Assembly (NCBI GenBank): GCA_022825825.1
Contig: JAJDWA010000058.1
Span: 123,778-187,777, forward strand
DNA: 64,000 nt
From: Candidatus Poribacteria bacterium
Lineage (GTDB): Bacteria; Poribacteria; WGA-4E; WGA-3G
Reading direction: 5' to 3'
Part shown: in pieces, positions 56,322 through 64,000 of the stretch
Position numbering within the stretch: the stretch's first letter is position 1
Layout: each line of letters starts with the position of its first letter
The notes under the pieces: model-generated
What the model was told of the DNA's origin: nothing
Databases searched by the model: none
Seen by the model: only the letters and a program-made list of their open reading frames with translations
Made by a program: the position numbers and the translations under genes

Positions 56322-58253
56322 TTATTGTGGAACTTCCCACAGTAGAATCGTTCCGTCACTACTCCCACTGGCGAGGGTTTTGCTATCTGGCGAAAATGCA
56401 ATTGACTTGACACTCCATTTATGCCCGGAATAGATTCGTTTTAGCTTCCCAGTTTTTACATCCCACAAACGAATACGGTCATCATCACCTACACCAGCAA
56501 GTGTTTTACCATCAGGAGAATACGCTATGAAATCAGCAGCATCCTCATGTCGATCAAGGGAATGGCTATTTTGTCCGAGACTTATAATAGACTTAACAAC
56601 TTCAAACTTTGTTGAATGTTGTTCAAACGTCTGTATCTTTTCTCCAGTCTTTGCATTCCATAACTGAATACGTCGTCCTCCAGTTGCAAGCATTTTGCCA
56701 TTAGGAGAATACGCTATTGAAAATCCACTGCTGCCTGTATTAGGTAGAGTCAGTTTGAGTTCTCCTGTACCAACATCCCACAAACGAGTCACCCCATTAA
56801 AACCCCCACTCGCCAACGTTTTCCCATCTGGAGAATATGCTACTGAAAAAGCGCCTCCCCTCTCCTCAACAAGCGTATGTATCAGTTCTCCTGTCCTAAC
56901 ATCCCATAATCGGATTGTTTGGTCATTACATGCGCTTGCCAATGTTTTCCCATCTGGAGAAAACCCAACGGCACGGACAGCACCTGTATGACCTATGAGG
57001 TTAAACTTGTGTGTTCCGGTGTCTGTATCCCACAATTGGATCACGCCATTACCACTTCCACCTGCAAGTGTGCGATTATCCGGTGAATATACCACAGAAT
57101 TTATAAGTTTATTTTGTCCCTTCAAGGTCAACTTGTACCTTTTGGTCCCTACATCCCATAACAAAATCGCGTAGCCACTTGCACTTGCTAACGTTTTACC
57201 GTCTGGAGAATATGCAACGGAACCAATTGTTCCTCTATGTCCCGTAATGAAAAGTTTCTGTTTTCCTGTTCCAACGTTCCACAATTGAATCGTACCATCC
57301 CAACTCAGACTTGCGAGCGTTTTCCCATCTGGAGAATACGTTACCGCTTGGGCCGAACTCCCATAAGCGAAAAGTGTCTGCTCCAGTTCCTTTGTTGCAA
57401 CATTCCACAACTGGATGTTCGCGCCATTACCACTTCCACCTGTGACGAGGGTTTGACCATCAGGACTAAACGCTACAGAATTGACACGGCCTTTGTATTC
57501 AGAAATAGTATGTTTGAGTTGTCCAGTGTTAGCATCCCATAAGCGAACCGTCTGGTCCCTACTTCCGCTCGCGACAACATTACCATTTGGCGAAAACGTA
57601 ACTGAATTAACCCAATGTGTATGTCCTAAACAGGTAGCCTTAGGTTGTCCGGTGTTAGCGTCCCACAAACGAACCGTGTGGTCCCAACTTCCACTCGCGA
57701 TTGTATTGCTGTCTGGCGAAACAGCAACTGTATAAATTTTTTCTGTATGTCCCGTAAAAGTTCTTTTGAGTCTTCCAGTCCCTAAATCCCACAAACGAAT
57801 AGTCCTATCATCACCTGCACTGACAAGTGTGTTCCCATCCGGAGAAAACGCTATAGAGCGAATATTACTTGTATGACCGAAAAGTATACTATCCTGTTTC
57901 CCTGTCCTGATATCCCAGAGCCGAATCGTATACTCATCTCCCAAGCCACTGCCGCCAGCAACTGTTATTCCATCTGGAGAGAAAGCAACACAGTGAACGG
58001 TATTCGCGTGTCCAGTCAGCAGATTCACTTCCGCACCAGTATGGGCATCATAGAGCCAAACGCCAATACTACTGGCAACTGCCAACAGGGCACCATTGGG
58101 ATAATATGCTATATCTTCTGCATCCCCTTTACCGAGACGTGCTTTGGCACCGTTCGGTAAACTGAATTGGGTATAGTCTTGCGGAAATGCGTTAGTTAGA
58201 AAGAACGCAAAAAGTAAGGATAAGGTAATGATGGATGTGTATATTGTTTTCAT
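56322..58253 (-). CDS. Secreted WD40-repeat protein
   Basis: 643 residues. A signal peptide (MKTIYTSIITLSLLFAFFLT, cleaved near NAFPQ) is followed by about 13-14 WD40 repeats of the form GHTxxVxSVAFSPDGxTLASGSxDxTIRLWDxxTG, enough for two propellers. It ends DGTILLWEVPQ. It is likely an extracytoplasmic protein-binding scaffold. It is paralogous to the next gene and transcribed with the GNAT array. Confidence 0.87.
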   Translation of the reverse strand: MKTIYTSIITLSLLFAFFLTNAFPQDYTQFSLPNGAKARLGKGDAEDIAYYPNGALLAVASSIGVWLYDAHTGAEVNLLTGHANTVHCVAFSPDGITVAGGSGLGDEYTIRLWDIRTGKQDSILFGHTSNIRSIAFSPDGNTLVSAGDDRTIRLWDLGTGRLKRTFTGHTEKIYTVAVSPDSNTIASGSWDHTVRLWDANTGQPKATCLGHTHWVNSVTFSPNGNVVASGSRDQTVRLWDANTGQLKHTISEYKGRVNSVAFSPDGQTLVTGGSGNGANIQLWNVATKELEQTLFAYGSSAQAVTYSPDGKTLASLSWDGTIQLWNVGTGKQKLFITGHRGTIGSVAYSPDGKTLASASGYAILLWDVGTKRYKLTLKGQNKLINSVVYSPDNRTLAGGSGNGVIQLWDTDTGTHKFNLIGHTGAVRAVGFSPDGKTLASACNDQTIRLWDVRTGELIHTLVEERGGAFSVAYSPDGKTLASGGFNGVTRLWDVGTGELKLTLPNTGSSGFSIAYSPNGKMLATGGRRIQLWNAKTGEKIQTFEQHSTKFEVVKSIISLGQNSHSLDRHEDAADFIAYSPDGKTLAGVGDDDRIRLWDVKTGKLKRIYSGHKWSVKSIAFSPDSKTLASGSSDGTILLWEVPQ

Positions 58254-58271
58254 TTTGCTGCATCCTTTGTT

Positions 58272-60515
58272 TTATGGGACATCCCATAACAGAATTGTTC
58301 CGTCACTACTACCGCTGGCGAGGGTTTTGCCATCCGGAGAGAACGCAACCGAACTGATCCCATCTGTATGTCCAATAAGTGTTTTTAATTGTTCTCCAGT
58401 GCTGGAATTCCAAATTATAGCGGTTCCATCAACACCACTTGCAGTAACAATAGTCTGTCCATTATAAGAAAAACGAACATCACTGATAGTGCCGCCACCA
58501 CAGAAAGGAAGACTGACATGACCAGAGAGCGTATTTAGATGTTGTCTTTTGCTTATATCAAATAAACTCACACGACTTCCGTGTCCATCAACAATTGCAA
58601 TTATCTTTCCATCTGACGAATAGCTTGCAGAACTTGTAGCACCGGAGTATTCGTTGAGATCTCTGATATGCTGTCCTGTTTTACCATCCCACAGATACAC
58701 GCCGTCGTCACTATCTTCCTCATATATACTGGTTATGATAGTATTTCCATTCGGTGAAAAGTATGCTCCATCAATATACCCCTTAATTCCAGTGAGCGTA
58801 TTGAGGAGTTGTCCTGTGCTGGTATCCCATATCTGTACTGTATTATCTGAACTCTGGGTAACAAGTTTAGCGCCATCGCTTGAATAACCTACTCCGTAGA
58901 GTTTCCCTTTAATTCCAGTAAGCGTATTGATAAGTTGACCCATATTAGCATCCCAAATCAAGACAGTATTATCAGCGGTCCTACCAGCAATTGTCTTCCC
59001 ATCCGGTGAATAGTGCACTTGCTCTATATAATGTCTCCGTTCAGACAATCTATTGATAAGTTGTCCAGTATTTACATTCCACAAAGACACTCTGCTCCAA
59101 TTACTCTTGGTTGTGAAAGTATTGCCAGTGGGAGAAAAACGAAAATAGTTAACCGATCCCTTTAATCCATTGAGTTTATTCTGTTTTAGTAGTTTCCCAG
59201 AGCTGGTATTCCACAACCGCAATGTTTCGTCATAACTCCAACTTGCTACGGTTTTTCCATCTGGAGAAAATGAAACATTAGAAATGCTCTCCGTATACCC
59301 ATCAAGTATTTTCAGGAGTTTTCCTGTCATGGCATCCCAAAGATGGACAGTGTTATCAGAACCTTTGCTGAGTATAGTCATTCCATCTGGAGAAAAAACA
59401 ATATTGTTAATTGAACCTTTATGGCCAGAGAATGGTATCAGATGCACTCCATGTTTAGTAGCCCATATATGTATCGTTCCATCCCGTCCCCCTGTAGCAA
59501 TAATCTTGCCATTTTCAGAAAAACCTACTGTGTTTATCTTGCTACTGTCATTTCCAATAAGACTGTTTATGTACTCTCCCGTGTTAGCATCCCATAGGTC
59601 AACCTTACCATCTGATTTACCAATTGTCACAAGGAGCTTCCCGTCAGGTGAAAAGAAGATACTGGAAAAACCTTCATCACCTAATGATTGCCCAGTTCTT
59701 TCAAGTTGTTTCCACTCCTCTGTACCGACACTCCTAAAGTTCACTATGCCAACATTTCCTACCCAATTACTACCTCTCGAATGTCTACTTAAATAGACAC
59801 GACTTAAGATAAAAATTGTACTACCGTCCGGTGAAAATTGTACATCGTTGATTTGATTATCATGATATTCTTCACAAGGATCGTTGATAGTTTTAAGATG
59901 CTGTCCTGTAGCTGCATCCCACAATTTTAATTGTCTATACCCCCACGTAGCAAGTGCCTTGCTATCAGGTAAAAAACGGATGTTATGAAAACGGTTGGAA
60001 GGATCGGATATTGTGCTCAAATGTTCACCAGTTTGGACATTATGCACTCTAAGCGTTTTTCGTAAATACGAGTATTTTTCGGCACACTGTACCGCAATTA
60101 TCTTTCCGTTTGGTGAAAAGGCTCCATTATAGTGCCCTATTTCATCATCCGTGAGTGTTATTTGATGATTACCTGACTTAGCATTCAAAAGCAGCACTGA
60201 CCCATGTGGACCTTTTGTCGCAATTGTATTGCCATCCCGCGAAAATCGGATTATCTCTACACCATTCGTATGGTCAGTAAGTTGGTATAATTCTTTTCCT
60301 GTAAGTGAATCATAAACCCAAATTCCAACCGAAGTCGCTACTGCAAACCGAGTGCCATCTGGAAAATAAGCGATCTCACCCAATGTCCCTTTGCCGATAC
60401 GTAATTTTGCGCCTTCCGGCAAATTCGACTTCGTGTAATCTTTAGCATAGGTATTTGGCAGTAACAATAGAAAAAGCAAGGATAAGGTGATGATGGATGT
60501 GTGTATTGATTTCAT
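58272..60515 (-). CDS. Secreted WD40-repeat protein, paralogue
   Basis: 747 residues from the ATG at 60515. An ATG three codons upstream sits against the AAAAGGAG site and is rejected. Signal peptide MKSIHTSIITLSLLFLLLLP, then about 15 WD40 repeats, many degenerate. The N-terminal stretch KDYTKSNLPEGAKLRIGKG matches the paralogue, and so does the C-terminal SSDGTILLWDVP. It starts 19 bases upstream of the paralogue gene on the same strand. Confidence 0.87.
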   Translation of the reverse strand: MKSIHTSIITLSLLFLLLLPNTYAKDYTKSNLPEGAKLRIGKGTLGEIAYFPDGTRFAVATSVGIWVYDSLTGKELYQLTDHTNGVEIIRFSRDGNTIATKGPHGSVLLLNAKSGNHQITLTDDEIGHYNGAFSPNGKIIAVQCAEKYSYLRKTLRVHNVQTGEHLSTISDPSNRFHNIRFLPDSKALATWGYRQLKLWDAATGQHLKTINDPCEEYHDNQINDVQFSPDGSTIFILSRVYLSRHSRGSNWVGNVGIVNFRSVGTEEWKQLERTGQSLGDEGFSSIFFSPDGKLLVTIGKSDGKVDLWDANTGEYINSLIGNDSSKINTVGFSENGKIIATGGRDGTIHIWATKHGVHLIPFSGHKGSINNIVFSPDGMTILSKGSDNTVHLWDAMTGKLLKILDGYTESISNVSFSPDGKTVASWSYDETLRLWNTSSGKLLKQNKLNGLKGSVNYFRFSPTGNTFTTKSNWSRVSLWNVNTGQLINRLSERRHYIEQVHYSPDGKTIAGRTADNTVLIWDANMGQLINTLTGIKGKLYGVGYSSDGAKLVTQSSDNTVQIWDTSTGQLLNTLTGIKGYIDGAYFSPNGNTIITSIYEEDSDDGVYLWDGKTGQHIRDLNEYSGATSSASYSSDGKIIAIVDGHGSRVSLFDISKRQHLNTLSGHVSLPFCGGGTISDVRFSYNGQTIVTASGVDGTAIIWNSSTGEQLKTLIGHTDGISSVAFSPDGKTLASGSSDGTILLWDVP

Positions 60516-60574
60516 CTTGCACATCTCCTTTTAAGAAGTGCGATAGATATTACATAAAACGATAGACTGTTGAC

Positions 60575-60597
60575 AGGCGCGCTTACAAAGCGCGCCT
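60575..60597. repeat. Dispersed palindromic repeat
   Basis: AGGCGCGCTT/AAGCGCGCCT, perfect 10-base arms and a 3-base loop, upstream of the WD40 gene. Confidence 0.75.
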
Positions 60598-60634
60598 ACA
60601 ATGTAAAACCGTAAGGAGAAAATACAATAATATG

Positions 60635-60663
60635 GTCTATCATTCTTGAAAAGAACGATAGAC
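60635..60663. other. Hairpin downstream of the metalloprotease gene
   Basis: GTCTATC-A-TTCTT pairs with AAGAA-C-GATAGAC: 12 pairs and one mismatch, 3-base loop. It lies next to the protease stop. No T-run follows, so termination is uncertain. Confidence 0.5.
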
Positions 60664-60669
60664 AGTCAT

Positions 60670-63291
60670 TTAACGTTTTTGAACTTGAAAGCCCGCATCT
60701 AACGCTTTTTCAACGCGAATTTGTGATTCTTCAAGATGTGCTACGGTATAATCATCCAACTTATTCTTGGAATTTTGTAGCACGTTTTTAATGCGGTCAT
60801 TGATTTGTCCGAGATGGAGTCGGGCAAGTGACCTTGCATCTTCGGGAGTGCCGCTGTCCGCATCTAACACCAGTTTTATGAGCTGCTTCAGATGTTCACG
60901 CTGCAAACCACGCCGGAAACTTGAGATAAACGCATCTGAATTTGTCCACTGTTTTGCATCGGCATTCTTATCAAGTTCAACCCAAACAGCGTCTGTTATT
61001 CCGGTGAAAAGTTCTGGCAATGTGAACACATCTTCACCGTCCGCAAACTTCAGTTCTGTATCTTGAACGCGCGCAAGAACATTTCGATCAAGCAAGCGTC
61101 CCAAAATTTGGCTTTGATTTCGCAGAATAACATCGTGAATCGGATAGTCCAATCGTGATGAATTTCCACTACTTGTACCCCAGTCACTCCACCGAGTAAT
61201 TGCGATGCTGTTCAACAATTCAGGTGGAAAATCGAAAACTTTATCTGAGAGTGCGTGTTCTTTGATAAATTTTAGCGCTTCACGTTGCTTCTTCGCTGCA
61301 ACAGGCACATAAGGCAAACGCCCGTTTTCATCGCCTTTATGGTCACGGTGGTGATATTGTCCGCCGATAAAACGCGTTGCGAGGAACATGCCACGACTAT
61401 ATTGCCCCAGTAGGGATCTAAATGCGCGTCGGACGCGTTGGTAACCCATTCCGTCTTGTGTGACTTTGTCCGCAATCTCGTCCCATAGACCAGCGACAAT
61501 AGCTTGACGTTGTTTAGCAAATTCAAGTGGATCCGCACCAAGGTCCCAACGATTGACTAATGGATCAAGGTCACGATATTGATACATAGAAGCATCACCA
61601 TCAGTTGCATATCTAAGTTCTGGGTCTGCTGCACGTGATGCGATCTTCTGTAACTCCGGCAATTCTGCCTCTGGCTTGCTACCATCAATTGGCTTATAAG
61701 CGTACTCAATTACCCAGTAATCCCAGGGACCGATTGTTGTTGTATAATAATCTCCCTGTTTTTTGCCTTCCGGTGCGATGTTCACAGCATCATATTCCAT
61801 CACGGAGCCGTGGAGGGCTTTACCTGTTTTCTTGTTCAACTCATCAAGTGTATATATCGTACTCGCTTTAAAGTTGTGTCGTATACCCAATGTATGTCCC
61901 ACTTCGTGCATAATCAATGCTTTGAGTGCCTGTCCGATAAACTCTTCCGGAAGTTCACCATCGTCAATTATGCCGCGTGCTTGTAAAACGCTCGCCATGA
62001 AACCCATTTCCCGTGCAAGCCCAGTAGCCATTTGACAGTTATGCCGTGATGAATGATCAACCGGGTGGTTACGCTCATGTTCTACTTCATCAAAGAAAGT
62101 CGTGTACTCACGCATCCAAGATCGGATCCAACTTTCACCGACGAGTATATCCGCGTCTAAAATCTGTCCGGTAAGCGGATTCACACGAGAGGGGCCAATC
62201 GCAAATGATGCACCTACGACCCAACGAATCGTATTATACCGCGCATCTTCAGGATCCCAGGTCTCATGATCTTGCTGGATCCGTGCTTCAATTGCATCTA
62301 TGAATCCTGCTTTTTCAAATGCCTTGTTCCATTCCAGAATGCCCTGCCGCACATAAGGACGAAAACGGTGTGGTACGGTTTTCTCTATGTAAAAAATAAT
62401 TGGGTCTTTCGGAGGAGAAAGTTTTGCATTTTTGTCAGCCTTCTCTAAGTGCCATCTATTGACATAACGGATAAACGGCTCATCACTGGTTTTGAGTGAG
62501 AAGTCTTTGACTGTTGTCATGAAATGTCCCATACGATCATCAGCTAAACGGGGTTGATAGTTGTTTGATGGTAGTTCTGCAAGACTGTAGTGTACTGATA
62601 ATTGGATACCACGACTGTCTGGAATCGTCTCACGACTACCACTCGCAGAATAAACCGCATCGACTCTTAACTCAACGTTTTTGGGAAACCCTTTAATTGC
62701 GCCCCATGTGCTACGCCCCTTATCAAAACGGGCACCACCCCCTATTTGTCCCGACAAAGGTGGCAAGTCGGACATGAAAACAGGCGAGATATTTACTAAC
62801 AAACTCTTTCGTTGCGGATGAACACTTTCGAGTTTGAGAGCGAAAAGTACTGAGTCGCGATATCCTAAGTCTACGGCTTCTGCTATCGGTGTTCCTTTAT
62901 CAGCACGAAAACGCACATTTTTTCGGACAAGATGCACCTTATCTCCAACACGTCTCCATTCAAGCAACCATTCATCCATGGTCATACCTGAAAGAAGGTA
63001 CCCTGTTCCTAAACCTCGCGCGATGCTTATCATGCATAGAAAAGGTTGATTTAATTGCGATGGTTGGACTTCGCAATAGAGATTTTCTTTTTTCTCGTAT
63101 AGTTTGAAAAAGCCTTGATAACTTTTACTGTCTTCAATGACTTTATTAAAATCCTCGTATTCCTTTTTCTGTTTTGCGGGTGTTGCCTGTGTAGCAGGTT
63201 TAGCCTCTTGTTTTGTCTCTTGTGCGATTATTGGAAGACAAAAGCCGCTTATAAAAATAACACAAAGCCAAAAAGTGAATAGACGTTGCAT
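60670..63291 (-). CDS. Large secreted zinc metalloprotease (DUF5117/DUF4953-like)
   Basis: 873 residues. A signal peptide (MQRLFTFWLCVIFISGFCLP, cleaved near IAQE) is followed by a long N-terminal domain with FLCMISIARGLGTGYLL, then the metzincin-type site HEVGHTLGIRHNF (H462, E463, H466, H472) and the Met-turn-like GSVMEYDAVN. A helical C-terminal domain follows. This arrangement is that of large zinc-dependent metalloproteases common in Bacteroidetes and planctomycete-like genomes. AAGGAGA lies seven bases before the ATG. Confidence 0.85.
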   Translation of the reverse strand: MQRLFTFWLCVIFISGFCLPIIAQETKQEAKPATQATPAKQKKEYEDFNKVIEDSKSYQGFFKLYEKKENLYCEVQPSQLNQPFLCMISIARGLGTGYLLSGMTMDEWLLEWRRVGDKVHLVRKNVRFRADKGTPIAEAVDLGYRDSVLFALKLESVHPQRKSLLVNISPVFMSDLPPLSGQIGGGARFDKGRSTWGAIKGFPKNVELRVDAVYSASGSRETIPDSRGIQLSVHYSLAELPSNNYQPRLADDRMGHFMTTVKDFSLKTSDEPFIRYVNRWHLEKADKNAKLSPPKDPIIFYIEKTVPHRFRPYVRQGILEWNKAFEKAGFIDAIEARIQQDHETWDPEDARYNTIRWVVGASFAIGPSRVNPLTGQILDADILVGESWIRSWMREYTTFFDEVEHERNHPVDHSSRHNCQMATGLAREMGFMASVLQARGIIDDGELPEEFIGQALKALIMHEVGHTLGIRHNFKASTIYTLDELNKKTGKALHGSVMEYDAVNIAPEGKKQGDYYTTTIGPWDYWVIEYAYKPIDGSKPEAELPELQKIASRAADPELRYATDGDASMYQYRDLDPLVNRWDLGADPLEFAKQRQAIVAGLWDEIADKVTQDGMGYQRVRRAFRSLLGQYSRGMFLATRFIGGQYHHRDHKGDENGRLPYVPVAAKKQREALKFIKEHALSDKVFDFPPELLNSIAITRWSDWGTSSGNSSRLDYPIHDVILRNQSQILGRLLDRNVLARVQDTELKFADGEDVFTLPELFTGITDAVWVELDKNADAKQWTNSDAFISSFRRGLQREHLKQLIKLVLDADSGTPEDARSLARLHLGQINDRIKNVLQNSKNKLDDYTVAHLEESQIRVEKALDAGFQVQKR

Positions 63292-63389
63292 CTAACTTTC
63301 TCCTTATTCTGCGCACAGCAATCTGTGTGCTTTGCTATCAATAAATAGATATTATAACGATTCAATCTGAGGTGTACTATAACACCAAG

Positions 63390-63494
63390 TGAAGTGCCAT
63401 CGATTATTTAGACCAGAAATTCGTAAGGTTAAGACAAGTGTTTTTGCTCAAATTCAACAGGTGTCAAATAGCCTAATGCCGAGTGAGGTCGTTT
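63390..63494 (-). mobile_element. IS3/IS481-type transposase 3'-end remnant, copy C
   Basis: Read on the minus strand: KRPHSALGYLTPVEFEQKHL, S, stop, then the shared tail ending GATGGCACTTCA at 63390. It is the best preserved of the three copies. The rest of the IS is absent. Confidence 0.75.
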
Positions 63495-64000
63495 CTGGCA
63501 AGTGTGTTGTCTTTGGAGCCTGCCATGACTCACTCCTTAGTGGGAAGTTACTTCTTGTATTAAACAAAGTCTATCACAACGGAGCAAAAAATGCAAGAAA
63601 AGTTAGAAACATCGGGAATCAGAGTTCCCTCCTACCACGATATATCGGAAATAGAAATTCGTTCCTACATTCGACAAAACAAATAAAATCTACGGCTAAA
63701 TAGTCTTGTTAAGTCCTATTTTCTAATACCTTAACCTAAATTGCTACTTTGCCCCACAAACTGGATGAAGATTAAGAAAATATTTCGGTACTTTCCGGCC
63801 TATAGACATTTTGTCTTACGTTTCTCTTGTGTGAGGTCTATTCTCTTGTTATCTGAAGGACCGAATTAATAAACTGATATTTCTCATAATGGTCTCGAAC
63901 TAATAATAATCAACAAAAACAAGGTATAACACCATGAAAATGCGTTTTTGCTGCGCAGATTTTTCTTGACTTTTAGTGCATGAGAAGCCATCCTAATAAA
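63495..64000. other. Intergenic region with no gene found
   Basis: Low-complexity, AT-rich DNA with stops in all frames. It includes only a short repeat piece GGGAATCAGAGTTCCC near 63614. No promoter, RNA gene or coding frame is supported here. Confidence 0.6.

Noticed and set aside
59284..59796. 170-codon plus-strand frame
   Set aside because: Complement of the WD40 repeats.
63389..63703. 104-codon plus-strand frame at the right end
   Set aside because: Runs antisense through the IS remnant and repeat debris; no motif.

Overview
The window looks like a chromosomal segment of an uncultured bacterium of modest GC content. The gene mix resembles Candidatus Poribacteria or a neighbouring PVC/FCB-like lineage. 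It holds a phytanoyl-CoA dioxygenase, a ThuA-like protein, a mandelate-racemase-like enzyme, a Gfo/Idh/MocA oxidoreductase, many WD40 and TPR proteins, FRG-domain and DUF433/DUF5615 genes, and short palindromic repeats of the type GGTAGGCGCGGTTTCC between genes. The taxonomic call is inference from gene content only. I saw no rRNA, tRNA, CRISPR array or replication origin.

Layout. 1-9937 (minus): a partial gene, an OPT-like transporter, a tiny membrane protein and a very large M28-like/FtsX-like membrane protein. 10185-20179: an accessory region. It has a methyltransferase fused to an Mrr-like nuclease, an FRG-TPR protein, a divergent XRE regulator with an ImmA/IrrE peptidase, ligA coupled to an MntA/HepT toxin-antitoxin pair, IS remnants and palindromic repeats. 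20275-24859 (plus): a small membrane protein, an XPB-type helicase, its partner nuclease Bax1 (DUF790) and an AAA ATPase with a PD-(D/E)xK tail. 24954-28510: ThuA-like, enolase-superfamily, lipoprotein and TolB-like genes. 28836-29609 (minus): a PHP phosphoesterase. 29870-41076 (plus): nuoABCDHIJKLMN, an 11-subunit complex I without NuoEFG. 41474-50313 (plus): ThiO-like oxidase, VOC protein, Gfo/Idh/MocA enzyme, DUF433/DUF5615 pair, zinc-ribbon protein, GATase-like protein, two methyltransferases and a PhyH dioxygenase. 50526-63291 (minus): five tandem GNAT genes holding six copies of a two-domain unit, two WD40 secreted proteins and a large zinc metalloprotease.

How the genes work together. 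The nuo genes form the respiratory complex. The XPB, Bax1 and AAA-nuclease genes look like a DNA repair or defence group. The methyltransferase-nuclease fusion, FRG-TPR gene and divergent XRE/ImmA pair form a candidate defence locus, with the XRE protein as the likely controller. ligA, mntA and hepT overlap and are probably co-transcribed. In two places (11647-12530 and 20021-20498) a decayed copy of the 5' end of a gene lies upstream of the intact gene, and a small membrane/coiled-coil gene sits between the two. This shared architecture is the most unusual structural feature. The GNAT array carries scars of a WD40 3' end at two junctions, which shows how it was duplicated.
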